Below are positions 23,228 to 34,885 of a stretch of DNA of 64,000 nucleotides, one piece after another. A program made the translations under genes and the position numbers. The stretch comes from Riptortus pedestris (lineage: Eukaryota; Arthropoda; Insecta; Hemiptera; Alydidae): positions 53,445,001 to 53,509,000 of the forward strand of contig CM032232.1 of assembly GCA_019009955.1 (NCBI GenBank), written 5' to 3'. Below the pieces are notes generated by a model. The model worked only from the letters and a program-made list of their open reading frames with translations, ran no database searches and had not been told where the DNA came from. The number at the start of each line of letters is the position of its first letter. Position 1 is the stretch's first letter.

Positions 23228-23863
23228 AATCTGTCAATGCCACACACCGGATAACGTGTTGACAAGTGTTTGAAAAGGTTGATAACCTCTTATCAGTATA
23301 TCCCCTTAGGGAGAACCTACTCACATCAAAGCACTAGCTTCGGAATAGGGGAGTAGAGAGGACCCTGGACTGATCCTGAACCCCGATGCCAGCTACAGCC
23401 TTTTCGTGACCAGTCCGGGTCACGAGTTACAACCTGTACTTCCGAGCTAATACTTGTCTCTTCCGCATTAATTTGAATTGATTTGCTACCCTTAGCTTAA
23501 TATGACCAGCTTAAATAAACTGTTTACACTCGTGGGAAATTAAACGTTTATGCTATTTTATTGTTCAAAACTTTATTAATTAGACCAATTTAGACTAAAA
23601 GCTTTGATGTGGACACCGCATGACATCTTTGTGCTACTATTAAAGTAAATATATAAGGAACGTTTTACTGTACTTTATTTAAAATTATTTCACTTGGAAA
23701 TTAAAATATCTCCATCCCAGTGTATTGGATGTCATAGAGCACAATTGAAATATCATGTCATAGTCATTAAGAAAGACCTTTACTAATCTTTTGTAACTTT
23801 AATAAGAAAAAATAGCAACCTTTTACTTTCCGGTACTAAATAAGAAAATTTAATATAATACGA

Positions 23864-23898
<35 letters not shown>

Positions 23899-24618
23899 AG
23901 TTATCCACTCACTGTACTTTCGTATAGATGTTTCATTGAAACTAGTCAAAATGGGTAATTCCGTTGACATCTGAAAACTGAAATTTCTCGCTATTTTATG
24001 GAAATGCTCCATTTTCTTTGTTCAAGGAAATAAAAATATCAACCGAAGTTTTTTTCGAATTTAGAATCATTATCAGCTGAATAATGTTAATTTGTATCAA
24101 TAAAATGTCGGGCATGCCATGACTGCATAAAGTATGCTTTCCCTTAAATCATAAGTTGGGACATTATTTCAATATAGAAGGCGAACTATTTTGTTGAAAT
24201 GAAAAAGTCAAAACTTTACATTAATAAATGACCGTGCTGAGACTTATACAAAGGTTTAAATTTGTGACGTTTATGGAGTGTTATATAAGACTGATTGGCC
24301 AGAAAGCCAAGAAAACAATCTCCTGACTTTATTTGAGCAAGAGAAAGCATCTCAGATTCTAGAGGACTCGAAGGGAGAGCTCGGGGTTTGAATAGTGTGG
24401 GACAAACAGGGAAGCAGAAGGATATGCAAATTTATACAGTGTTCAGCTGTGTGCAAATGGAAATGTTCTCGAGTGCAGAGTCACAACCAAATTTTAACAA
24501 GAAAAATTGAAATTCGCGCTAACAAAAAAACATTCCTGCACGAAGAATCGAGTCCCAAAAATATAGTAATTCCTAGAAATCATAAGTCTTACAAGCTCAA
24601 ACCCCCCGTCTAGCTTAT
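23228..24618. other. No supported gene; includes a 31-base T-run
   Basis: The T-run is at 23867-23897. A GC-richer patch at about 23340-23450 has no recognisable motif. The 72-codon open frame at 24395-24613 is unrecognised and lacks splice context. Confidence 0.45.
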
Positions 24619-25225
24619 TAACAGGATTCCCTTAAGTGAAATCAGCTATTGAGGTCGTACTCATGACGCGATATTTGAAAAATGTTATCAAATGTCCATT
24701 GATCCTACCCAGGAGATGACGAAAATGAGGTCCGTTCAAATCTGTATTATATATATATATATATATATAAAATTGTAACCTCTGTCTGTACATTGATATA
24801 ATAATATACTAACTATTTAGAGTAACTTTTGTTATATATACTTTTGCCGTATACTATAAATGAGTTATACGCTATAAGCTATAGCTAGTATATATATATA
24901 TTTGTCTGTAAACGCTCTAGAGATCACAATTTTTGTTTGATCGTTACCAAACTCGATATTTATATGTTTTTTGGTAAAAAGAAAAACCTATTTCGTTAAT
25001 GGCTGTAATCGGACATGTTGGAAAGAGGTTTAGAGTGGGGAATTTTGAAAATTCAAAATATCACACGCTTCGGATCGACAAAGTGTATAGAACAAATCTT
25101 ATTGCAAATTAAAATACTTATGAACGTTGTTGTACACATACTTGCTCTATCATGAATATGAACCGAGATAGTTGGATTTTTTAGTTTTCATCCTTAAGTA
25201 AACCCCCACGCTTAAACCGTTATGT
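24619..25225 (+). mobile_element. H17, HINE lacking its 3' end, with E1 fragment
   Basis: 5' hairpin GATTCCCTTAAGTGAAATC, intact 5' block, TA tract (24746-24768), then AAAATTGTAACCTCTGTCTG (E1 end) and further AT-rich sequence to a second TA stretch near 24890. The core resumes at CTGTAAACGCTCTAGAG, and the copy fades near 25225. Confidence 0.8.
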
Positions 25226-25229
25226 ACTA

Positions 25230-26864
25230 CGTAAATACAAAAATATGCCCTTATAGTTAATGTATTTTCTCCTATGATAATTATTTTATTTGTTATTTGT
25301 TGTCTGAAGGTTTCTAACGAGAGTGAGACTAATGATTTTATTTAATGAATTCGTTACTAAATAAATTCCTTTTGCTCAGGCGAGGAGGTAATTATTTTGA
25401 ATTTGTTTCAAGGTGCATCAGAAACCCTATTTTAAATAACATATTTCTTCTATTTCACAATATTATGATGTCTTTTCTTTTTTTGAAGTTTTTTAGATAT
25501 TTAGATCTGAATACATATGCCCCCCACCCTCCAACTCTTGAATTTTTCAGAAAAGACATGAGGACTCCAGATAATTTATTTTAAAATATGTCATTGCAAT
25601 ATAATAATAATTTATCCCATTATTTTAAAGAAGCAAGCTTTTTTTTAACACTAGATAATTTCAGGAGAATTTACACGTAAATTATTTTGTAACAAAGAAC
25701 ATTTCTGTATTAACTTGAAGCTGTCGAACTAAATTCCAGCTGACGCTGAATTATAAAACTAGAAATTTATGGCTGTTTTTACACAAGTGATGAAATTTGG
25801 TACTTATAGTCTAAGAAGTCTATTGCCCTAAGGACGAGGAAGGACTACATAAAATCTTAAAACGCCTATGAGAATTAATATGTCATCAAAATATTCTACG
25901 TTGAAACCAGTTCTAAAGCAGGACCCGACAAAAAACCCCGTATACATGGCTTGTTGTAACAAAAAAAAAAGAAAAAAAAGAAGTGAAATAAAAGAGCGCC
26001 CTGGAATGCGACTCTATAGCATATAAAACGCTTGTAATAGGACCCTTTCAAATAAATCAAATGATAAAAGTTGTAATAGTTAATGTGAAATATAATATTA
26101 AATCAGAGGTGGAACGCTTGTGCGATTCTCAAAACTAATTATAAAAAATAATTAGATAGATATAAAAATGAGATAAATAAAAGGAACTATGCAAAACTAT
26201 TAATTTTCAAAACAGTTCCATTTTCAATTAGAAAGATAAAATCAATAGATTAGTTGTTCAAGGCTATTATTATTATTATTAGCTTTTTATTGTTAACGTG
26301 AGAATCTAGGGACATTTTATTGTAATTACATGATGGTTTGTTTCATCATCACAAACCTTTCAACAAGCAATTATAACAAAGCTTGAGCTGTAAAAGAAAA
26401 TATCTATACAAATGTATGCACTTATGTAATGCTCGTGGTAAATTGCATATTAATAATACCATATATTCTTTGAATTTAACCGGCGTATCAACGAAGTATT
26501 TAATTTTCTCCTTTATAATAAATAAGCCCAATTATTAGTTGAATTAATATAACCTGTACATAATTACCAATATCTTTTCCTGTCATGTACAAATACAATT
26601 ACTCCGTTCTTTAAAATTTTGCCTCTTCATACAAATTTTTGACATTAGCTTTGATGTAATTAAAATATTCTATTAAAGTAATTAAATCAATTAATTAGTA
26701 ATTTGTTTTAATCCTGTCCCTGGTTTTAATTCCAGAGTTAGAAAAACTTTTAGCAATAAAATGAAACTTCTATACATTTATATTGTATTAATACATAAAA
26801 TCAAGATGTAAACAAAACAAAATGATTCATAAATAAATAGAGAAATAAAAAAATACCGTAGACC
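25230..26864. other. No gene; SINE scrap at 25325-25388
   Basis: The scrap reads TTTATTTAATGAATTCGTTA, then CTAAATAAATTCCTTTTGCT (reverse SINE body). The remainder is AT-rich with nothing recognised. Confidence 0.5.
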
Positions 26865-27240
26865 GGAAATGCCGATCTCATCTCATCATATATTCTTTAA
26901 AAATTCAATGAGTCCAAGTGGTAAATAAAATGTAATTGATGAAGCCATCTCACTAACTATTTACATGTATCTCACATAATAAAAATGTTGTGAGAACAAT
27001 GCTTGTTCTTTATGTTTGGAATAAGACATTTCATTATATATTCGCTTATTGAGTAAGTGCGATGACTAAAAGTGGGGGCTACCTCCTGCTGAAAACTAAA
27101 AAAAATGTCAGTAACTCGGTTTATATTGATGGTGGCGGAAAACCTTTAACGAACTTGTTTTGCATAAAACGTTTGAATATCGGTTTACTGAATGAAACAA
27201 AAATTACGACCATCAGAGTGGTAACAGGCATGTATGTGTG

Positions 27241-27290
<50 letters not shown>

Positions 27291-27437
27291 GACATATACA
27301 TTTGTGTGTGTATTATTTTGAACGAACCTCTTTTTCTTCATCTCTTTGAAAGGATCGATAGACATTCGAGGAAATGTTTCGAAAATCTCTGCATGAGTAC
27401 AACCTTTCTCTTGAGGTTAAATCAGTCTATGATAATA
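26865..27437 (-). mobile_element. H18, decayed HINE
   Basis: The CATCATATATTCTTTAA block, a core, a TA tract (27246-27278) with GTGTG flanks, the 5' block (AACGAACCTCTTTTTCTTCA) and a decayed 5' hairpin (CTCTTGAGGTTAAATCAG). Confidence 0.7.
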
Positions 27438-27627
27438 GAATGAATAAAAATGTACCTCCTTGTTTATGGGATATTTAAAATTTAATTCAGCAACATAGAT
27501 TATTAGAATTGAATAAGTTGAGAATAACTAACATTTTATCTTAGGGTCATTACTGTATTTTAATAAATTAGTTACTTATTTTATCAAACTCTTTTACACA
27601 GTATTAAGTGGTTTTTAGAACTTGATC

Positions 27628-27720
27628 TACTAATCCCTGTCTGATACCAACTGCATTGGTTTAAGGACAATCCATTCATTCCATCTGGTTTCAGAAACTC
27701 AAGGAGAGAAAAATTAGTTT
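27628..27720 (+). mobile_element. LINE-2 fragment, left of T2b
   Basis: ACCAACTGCATTGGTTTAAG and TCTGGTTTCAGAAACTC also occur at 28808-28860 and 29571-29595. T2b is inserted in this fragment, and the sequence resumes at 28347. Confidence 0.6.
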
Positions 27721-28346
27721 TTTCTGGAATCGTTGAATAATGGTAACATTACTAAACTGAAATGAGTGAAGAAAGTGAAACATTTTGCAATAGAGTGAAG
27801 AAAGTAATCACTTTGTTCACAAGTGAAGAAAGTGAATTACCTTCTTAATTAGTAATAAGTATAAATTAAAAAATAATTTGAAGTTGGAAATTAAATGCTT
27901 TTAAATGTTCCTTAACATTGTAAGAATTTATTTTAACAAAATAAATTGAAATGTGAATGAATTATTGGTGGAAATAATCAATATATTTTAAAATTTAAAT
28001 ATAATAATAATTACCTTCCTTGTTTATAACCTGCACTTGTTTATAACTGCACTACTTCACAATCATCACTAGTTGTTTTATAACTATGCTTATAACCTTT
28101 CACAACCATGCTTATAACCTACCAACAACATACCATAATCTTCACAACATCCAAATTTTGTTCATATTCTGGTTAGATCTGATCATGTATTACACGATTA
28201 CAGAAAAAATTTAATATTACACTCGTGACGAAAGTAGAATTTACAACTCTCGTGAAATTACGACACTCGCTTCGCTCATGTGGGTAAACTTTTCACTCGA
28301 GTTGTAAAATGATCTACTTTCGTTACTTGTATAGTAAATAACTATT
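27721..28346 (-). mobile_element. T2b, inverted copy of T2a
   Basis: Matches 1646-1015 in reverse nearly throughout, including the 102-bp hairpin (about 28225-28330). It interrupts LINE-2. The uninterrupted relative at 29600-29620 (GTAGTTTTCTCGAGACAG) acts as an empty site and places the ends within a few bases. No long target duplication is evident. Confidence 0.8.
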
Positions 28347-28450
28347 CTCGAACTTAGATTCGGCCACGCAATATTAACATGTTCATACTTGATGTCAAAG
28401 ACAGACAGACACATTAGCTCTACTTGTAACATTGCCTCGACGATAAGAAA
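28347..28450 (+). pseudogene. LINE-2 C-terminal fragment a
   Basis: Frame GHAILTCSYLMSKTD...TCNIASTIRNILIE (28371-28450) matches the end of an insect LINE ORF2 just after the RNase H region, where GHxxLTxSYLM and C..C....H.L.EC are typical. The Cys of the last motif is lost (EFQ). Confidence 0.6.
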
Positions 28451-28489
28451 TATACTGATAGAATTCCAAAAAATGACATCTAGCGGTTG

Positions 28490-28806
28490 TCATTTTTTGT
28501 CAAACTTGATGTATGTAATCGTTTTAAGTAGAAAGAAAGATCAAGTTCGTTAATGACTGAAATCGGAAAAGGAAAAGGAGGGGTTTAGAGGGGGGGAAAT
28601 TTCGACATACAAAATATCTTAGTTTTAATTGAAAATTTAATTTCCTATGAAAGGTGTTCCATAGTATATACATATTTTCTCTATCATGAATACTTTATTA
28701 TTATTATTATTTATTATCGTCCACTTTTTGCAACTCAGGCTAATTGGGACGGATTATCTACAGGTTACCACCCTCATGAATACTAACAGAAATATTTAGA
28801 TTTTTG
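28490..28806 (+). mobile_element. H19, HINE core fragment split by a SINE
   Basis: Core from GTCAAACTTGATGTATGTAA to TCTCTATCATGAATACT, then a SINE piece, then TCATGAATACTAACAGAAAT continuing the core. No termini. Confidence 0.75.
28695..28773 (-). mobile_element. 79-bp SINE insertion with 11-bp target duplication
   Basis: Reverse-oriented, 5'-truncated SINE: (ATT)n tail, then CGTCCACTTTTTGCAACTC to GGTTACCACCC. It is flanked by perfect TCATGAATACT at 28684-28694 and 28774-28784, and sits in H19. Confidence 0.9.
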
Positions 28807-28807
28807 A

Positions 28808-29060
28808 ATCTACTAATCCCTGTCTGATACCAACTGCATTGGTTTAAGGACAATCTATTCTTTTGTCACTCGAGGTCATTCGAACAGCTCCTGTTTTGTT
28901 AGGACCCTCATTGAGGCGCCATAATTAGGGTTCCCTAGCCATTCTAATATAGATAATTTTTTGGGCATGGCTGAGCCGAAAAGTTAATTATAGAGCTATA
29001 ATATTGGTTATTATCAATTTTCAAGACTGTCTAGCCGCCACAGGTACGTCACTAAGTAAA
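28808..29060 (+). mobile_element. LINE-2 fragment c
   Basis: Starts with the CTACTAATCCCTGTCTGATA block shared with 27628. It later reads in shifted frames like the usual LINE C-terminal tail (IDNFLGMAEPKS). Weakly supported beyond the shared 5' block. Confidence 0.45.
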
Positions 29061-29156
29061 AATGAATTAAACTAGGAATAACAGCGATGTTGGGTGGTTA
29101 GGTACTAATAGTCAACTGTTTTATTTTTTTTCTTCTTTTGTTTAAAACATGTGTTA

Positions 29157-29189
29157 AAGTGGACGTTAATAAATAATAATAATAATAAT
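29157..29189 (+). mobile_element. 33-bp ultra-truncated retrotransposon insertion
   Basis: AAGTGGACGTTAATAAATAA plus (TAA)n, i.e. only the SINE-type 3' tail, between perfect 13-bp direct repeats AAAACATGTGTTA (29144-29156 and 29190-29202). The duplication proves insertion by target-primed reverse transcription rather than chance similarity. Confidence 0.85.
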
Positions 29190-29202
29190 AAAACATGTGT
29201 TA

Positions 29203-29558
29203 CTTTATAAATACAAATTAAAAACAGCTGATTTATTGTATACAAATACAAATTAAAAACAAGTCATCCTAGAACGGAATAATTCACCAAATAATCAATA
29301 TTTCGTTTGCTTCACTTTTTGATAGTGTCACCAGCAAAAAATCTGCAAGAGAATGTAAGACTGGAAAAATCAAAACACTTTTATAAACCACAATGGCTTT
29401 TGATAACTCTTATTCGCTTATATCACTTTCCTCCTGTTCAGTGCAGTGAAGTCTCCCAGAAACCTTCGTGAATATTAGTATGAAATCATTTATTAACAGT
29501 TACACAGTGCTAAATGGTAAGAGAATTGGCATAGAGCGCGTGGGGTCCAAGAGACAAA
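29203..29558. other. No recognised feature
   Basis: AT-rich spacer. AAATACAAATTAAAAACA occurs twice close together (29210 and 29243). Confidence 0.5.
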
Positions 29559-29740
29559 ATTATTGTTTTGGCCATCTGGTTTCAGAAACTCTAGGAGAGA
29601 AAAAGTAGTTTTCTCGAGACAGATTCTGCCACACCAGATTAACGGCGATTAATTAATCAGACGGAGTCATTCCTACTTGTAAAATTGACTCGACGATAAG
29701 ACATATACTGATAGAATGCCCAAAATGACATCAGCTTTTT
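29559..29740 (+). pseudogene. LINE-2 C-terminal fragment b
   Basis: Frame CHTRLT...TCKIDSTIRHILIECPK (29628-29732) is the zinc-knuckle-like C..C....H.L.ECP end of a non-LTR ORF2. It has an in-frame stop and no upstream domain. It is the uninterrupted relative of the locus hit by T2b. Confidence 0.6.
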
Positions 29741-31104
29741 CCCTACGACTTTTAAGAGCGAATGACAGAAGGCAGCCAATTTCCACAAACACATAATTCA
29801 TATATATGACAAAATTTAACGTACAAATAAAGTCTCTGGTGTAAAAGTAAATTTCAAATTAGAAGCATTAATTAAAACACACACAGTCATACACCTACAT
29901 ATGTAATGTTAACAGCTACTCTCAAGGAGTACATTACGACAAATATATCAGCAAAATTATCATTTTCAACCTTATAATTATTCCCCAGCAACGCACTATA
30001 CCAATTTTTTTAATGAAGCATACTAACCGCCAATGTAGAGAAGTATGAAACAAAATAAATTAATATATAATTGTTGCAATTTTCGTTAATCAAGGTACCA
30101 AAGCATCTGTAGTCTATGCTGAATTTTAGATTTTTTTTTCTTTTCAAAACCAAAGCAAATTTTCTGTTCCAATCCAATAACTGGTAATCGAGTATTAAAC
30201 TTTTGACGTTACAAGAGCAGTATTTTCTACCAAAGAGATCTCTCGTCTTCCTCATAGATACGATTCGACAGTATCAGTTGAATATTGTGTTTTGAGCAAT
30301 ATGTCTGGTCGACACAAATATGGAACCTCCTTCCTACGGGATATATAGTGTTTTCGGTTCCTTCTCAGTCATCCATCAGAATGGAGTTAGTTAATGTCTT
30401 GATTTATCGGAAGCTTTCATGGTGGGTAAGGATTGTAGCTTTAAAAAAGTATTTTCTCCGAGACAAATCTCCTTAAATTAAGCTTCCGAAAAGAAGTAAT
30501 GCAGCATTAGTCATATGTGGCTAAGGCAAGCTAGCTTACTGCATACCTAACACTAAAAAAAAAAATAAGATACTTTTATCTTCTTTTTATGGTTTCTTAA
30601 TACAAATAAAAAGAAATAGGTCAGCCGAGTCGTTACTTGTAGTTCATTAGGATTCATGGCGCGTTCAGTCATTCGACTCAAGAAATAGTCAATCTTTTCC
30701 GGAGTAATTGTCTATCTGGAAAATGACCAACTTGCGGCATGTTTCAGCTTTTTGAGCTGACTTCAAACATTTGTATATGACTCCTTGCGTAATATACCTT
30801 AAAAGTAGCTACTTAGTCTCAGGGCGGTATATGGACTGACTTTCCCTGTGTATATGTTTTAAATGCTAAGCGGAGCATTGTTCTCTTGAATAAATAGTTT
30901 AATTTCAAGGATTTCTATACAATCCTGGTTTTCCGTCGTCAAGAAGTTGAGTAGCTGTTGCAACTAAAACAATGCACTGACAAATCTGTAAACGTTTACG
31001 TACCTTGACGGACCTAAGCCTCTACAAACACGTTTATTGTCCATTCCCCTCAGTTTTTAACCAGACTTCTACGGTCAACTTAAATCCATGTCTTGCTTAC
31101 TTAA
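29741..31104. other. No recognised gene
   Basis: AT-rich. The open frames at 30010-30255 and 30285-30476 show no motif, splice context or codon pattern that supports them. Confidence 0.5.
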
Positions 31105-31206
31105 AGTTATACTTCTACTAAGGGGAAAATAGAGAATAGTATACCTGTCATTTAAATACATGGTAAATCTGCTTAGTTACATCCGCATCAGCGTGGTGGA
31201 CTTCTA
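31105..31206 (+). mobile_element. H20, 3' tail of a HINE
   Basis: GGGGAAAATAGAGAATAGTA block, TGGTAAATCTGCTTAGTTAC, a decayed hairpin and GGTGGACTT. Confidence 0.65.
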
Positions 31207-34075
31207 TTATTATAATGGATGGATTACAAAATTATAGTTTATTTGGAATAATTTCTTTTACTACGGTAGTCAGTATTTGTGTGAGGCCTTGTTTATTGCC
31301 AGAAGACCTATTGCAAAAAAACCGATGAGTCGAAATCCTTGTGTTGACACAACATCCTTTATATTGATCCTTAATGTAGGAACGGTTAAATGAAATTGGA
31401 ATAAGTATAGCTCGGTCGTAGAGCAGATCACGTAATCCAAAACAAACATCGGGTTATCCTTTAGGAAATTAGAACACCACCTCGCTAGTGGAGTACCGGG
31501 AGTCTAGCGAGTAAATCGCTCTGATGGCCACTTCGGTCACTACAAGATACTACAAGATCTCGTCTAGATTTAATCTGGAATACGGGATTAAGGCCAGAAA
31601 CCCCTTCCCTCCTCTCGCGGATATAAGGAGGCCCGTCAGGCTATCGGAACAACTCGTTATAAATCTTCCTTGGATATTTGAACTTTCAATTCCAGCCAAA
31701 ATGGTAACCTTCACGAAGCATTGGAAGAATGTTGGAACGTTGGGCTTTTACGGTGATCAAGTGATTTGCTTGCGCGATTACTCTTGAAAAGATTCCAGGT
31801 CCGAGCTCAATGATTCTACGCTGTATGCTATTTACTTGTTGGATTACAGGGCTACGGCGTTCGACATGTATCGGTAAGACAGTTGAGCAGCTACTTGAAT
31901 AAAGGTAACTTGGGTCTGTAATGTAAACAAATTGGGGGGGGGGTTCCTCAAGGAAATCGCTTGCCCTTGCAACCTCTCGTCCTTCAGGGGCATTTTCATT
32001 TTCTTTTTAAGCTCTGTTAGAATTTCTTCTTTTGCTTATTTTTACCTTTTACGTCTTTCCAAGAGAGCCATAAAACTATTTCCGAAACGAAAGGGCTTAA
32101 AATTATCCTGAAAGGATACAATCATAAAAGAGCTAGTATTAGCACTTCCAATCCTTCCAGATGGTTAGGGCAGAAAACGATCCCCCTTCGGTCCTAAAGA
32201 TAGCTAGACCGAGCAGAGGGCTAAACACTATCTCCTTCTCATTTTATGTACTGGGCTTAAGTGAATTATATTAAAACAAGGGCCATTTGTAGTTTTGAAC
32301 CTCCCTCCGGGTTATTTTAAGGGATCAGATGTGGCTCAGAGCAACCATGAGTGTTAAGGAGTAGACTTAATTACCCCAGTAAAATGTGAGGCACAGATTC
32401 AATAACCACATTGTCAAGGGTCTTTATTTCTCGAAGGACCCAGATAAAATTTTCGAAGGGTTGAAAAGGATGCAGATAAACCGCCTATATAAAGTAAAGA
32501 TTTATCTGAGATACAGAATTTACAAAATAGGTTTATCGAATGTTATAATAAGCAGATATTCGATTAGTCGAAATCATAGCTAACGTTTTTCTGTAATCGA
32601 CTTTTTATAGCACGTATCAATTTGTATTTGCTAGTCCCCAATTGGTTAGTCTTGACGTGAACACCTTCATGGTAAGGTTAATATCTCTTTGTAAGTATAG
32701 CCTTCTGAGAAGCCGTCTTAGTGGACAAAGAAATTAGTGATAGTAACTTCCTTCCAACAAAGCAGCAATTTAATTACAATTTTGGGAGGTTTTAATAACT
32801 GTTTTCAACTGGATTTAATTGAAACCTGCCACGAAAGACTAGTTTATTTTAGAACTGCTTCAATAGCTTTCATTATAGTAGCCCTTAGGATAATAAAGGC
32901 CATATGAAATAAAGTAGCCCTGAAGAATAATACTTAAAGGAATTTATAACATGCAAGCCATGATATATAAATGAGAACTAAAATACCAGAAAATATCTGA
33001 GGACTAAGCCAGTATTTATATTTAAAAAATGGTTCTATTGTTGGAAACAACAGTTACCAACTTGATTTCGTCAGAAGATAAGTAAGTGGTAATGGGTGCT
33101 TTAAAAGGTTGAACTTGTTCATCGTCAGTTAATATAAACAAAAGTATTTTTATTAGAATAAAATTATTGAGATCGATGCTGGAAATCCAGCATGATTAAT
33201 GAAAAATTAAAGGTTTTAGTAGTAGCAAAAAGCTATAATGGGTACTTCCAGTAAATGCTGGACTAAAATAATGAAGATTGAATGAAGAGAAACATTTGTT
33301 GGGTATTTAGTAGTTTTTCCTTTTCAATGATAATTTTCTTCTCGTATTAATCGGAACATAACTATTTAAAATGGAATGCCATTAAATACTCCCAATTCAA
33401 GCCATTCATAAAATTGTCAGCCCAATTAAAATAAATGTTCTTTTATCAGATTGAATAATGAAGGTAATAAGTTTCTGAAATGCCATGAAAAATACTCTTG
33501 AAGGTACCAATGTTATTAAAGGTCTATAAATACAGAAATTCCTGAAAGGACTCTGGATCCATTAGAAAATTCTTAAATATGGAGAAGCTTAAAGAAAATT
33601 CAATTTTAAAAATGATTGGTACTTTTTAATGAATATGTTATCTCGAATTAATCGAAAAGAAGTATGTAGATGTGGATGAATAGAACTTTAAATACGCTCT
33701 AATCAAATATTTTATCTGATATCCTGGCCTATTACAATAATTTAAAAGCACTTTTATTAGAAAAGACTACATTAATAATGAAGTGAATGCCGTGATAAAA
33801 ACTCCTTGAAGAATGTTCGCCTTGAAAGTAGAGAATTTTACAAAAAGGTACTTCCCCAAAGAATTCTATTAGAACTGAAAATCTCAAAAATAAATGAGAA
33901 TTAAACATTATTTAAAATTGAAACTGTTCTCTTGTAATTGCAGTTCTCACTTAGTCTTTATTGCCATCTCTTAAAGACAATTCTTTCTATTCTTCATTAC
34001 TCTAAATTGATCTTCTTTCAAATATAGCCAAATTCTGTCTACTGCTTTTGATTAGGTTATCGGCCTAGGTTTTCA

Positions 34076-34077
<2 letters not shown>
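31207..34077. other. Long stretch without supported gene
   Basis: A GC-richer zone at about 31470-31700 (plus-strand open frame 31524-31787) and a patch at 32150-32240 show no motif I recognise. From about 32700 the sequence is plain AT-rich DNA. Confidence 0.45.

Positions 34078-34122
<45 letters not shown>
34078..34122. repeat. (TA)n microsatellite outside an H element
   Basis: About 22 TA units. Neither flank resembles the H 5' block or core, unlike most other TA tracts in the window. Confidence 0.9.
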
Positions 34123-34128
<6 letters not shown>

Positions 34129-34674
34129 AAAACATCTTTCACATTACATTCCAATAGGATGGGTACATAGCGTAGTCTGGCATCTCAGTAAATAGTTTTA
34201 ACAAAAATAATATGAGTTTTTTTTTTTTTATGTTTTTCTTATTAGGTGTAGTAAAAAGAACTGAATTGGTTCTTATATTCAAACGCAAATTAGACGGATT
34301 TACTCATTTACAGTGAAAAATATAATTTATTCACTTTATCCAGGACTGTCTGTGTTTAAATGGACACTAGATGTTCCCAACGAAACATTTGTCTCTATAT
34401 AATTTAAGCATTAATAAATATGAATCTCAAACAAGACGTGTGTACGAGTTTTGCATAACTCGAAAACAATTAGCCTGAGATTTAGCTGGATAACAAACAA
34501 TTCCATATTTCTCTATATCGTTAGTAGTACACAACCTTTTAACACGATCGTTTTATTATATCATAAAAACATGTATAAATTATGTTCTACATTTTTTTCA
34601 GATCCATCGGAACATGTAGTACATAACTTTCAATTGAAATTATGTTAAATTAAAATGATTCAAAAAAGGTGGTT
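34123..34674. other. No recognised feature
   Basis: AT-rich; the 65-codon open frame at 34451-34648 is unsupported. Confidence 0.5.
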
Positions 34675-34885
34675 TCCTTGGGGCTTAGTTTAACCTTGGG
34701 TGTTAAGGCGTCTTAATCTCATTTACTAAACCTAGAGTTGTGTTATCGATTCACACCTGAGCAGTAGGAATTTATATAGTGATGAACTCATCAAAATAAA
34801 ATACTTAGTTTGACCATGGATAGGAAAGATTGGTAAACTATATATAACCCGCCCCAATTAGCACAAAGCTGACATTAATAAACAA
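34675..34885 (+). mobile_element. tRNA-derived SINE, near full length
   Basis: tRNA-like head: GTGTTAAGGCGTCTTAATCT (A-box side), then GTTATCGATTCACACCTGAG (B-box side). The body (ATCAAAATAAAATACTTAGT, ACCCGCCCCAATTAGC) and an ACATTAATAAACAATAT tail follow. Confidence 0.75.

Noticed and set aside
28808..29189. LINE-2 ending directly in the AAGTGGACG...(TAA)n tail, making it the SINE's partner LINE
   Set aside because: The 13-bp duplication around 29157-29189 shows that this tail is a separate insertion, so the link is not supported here.
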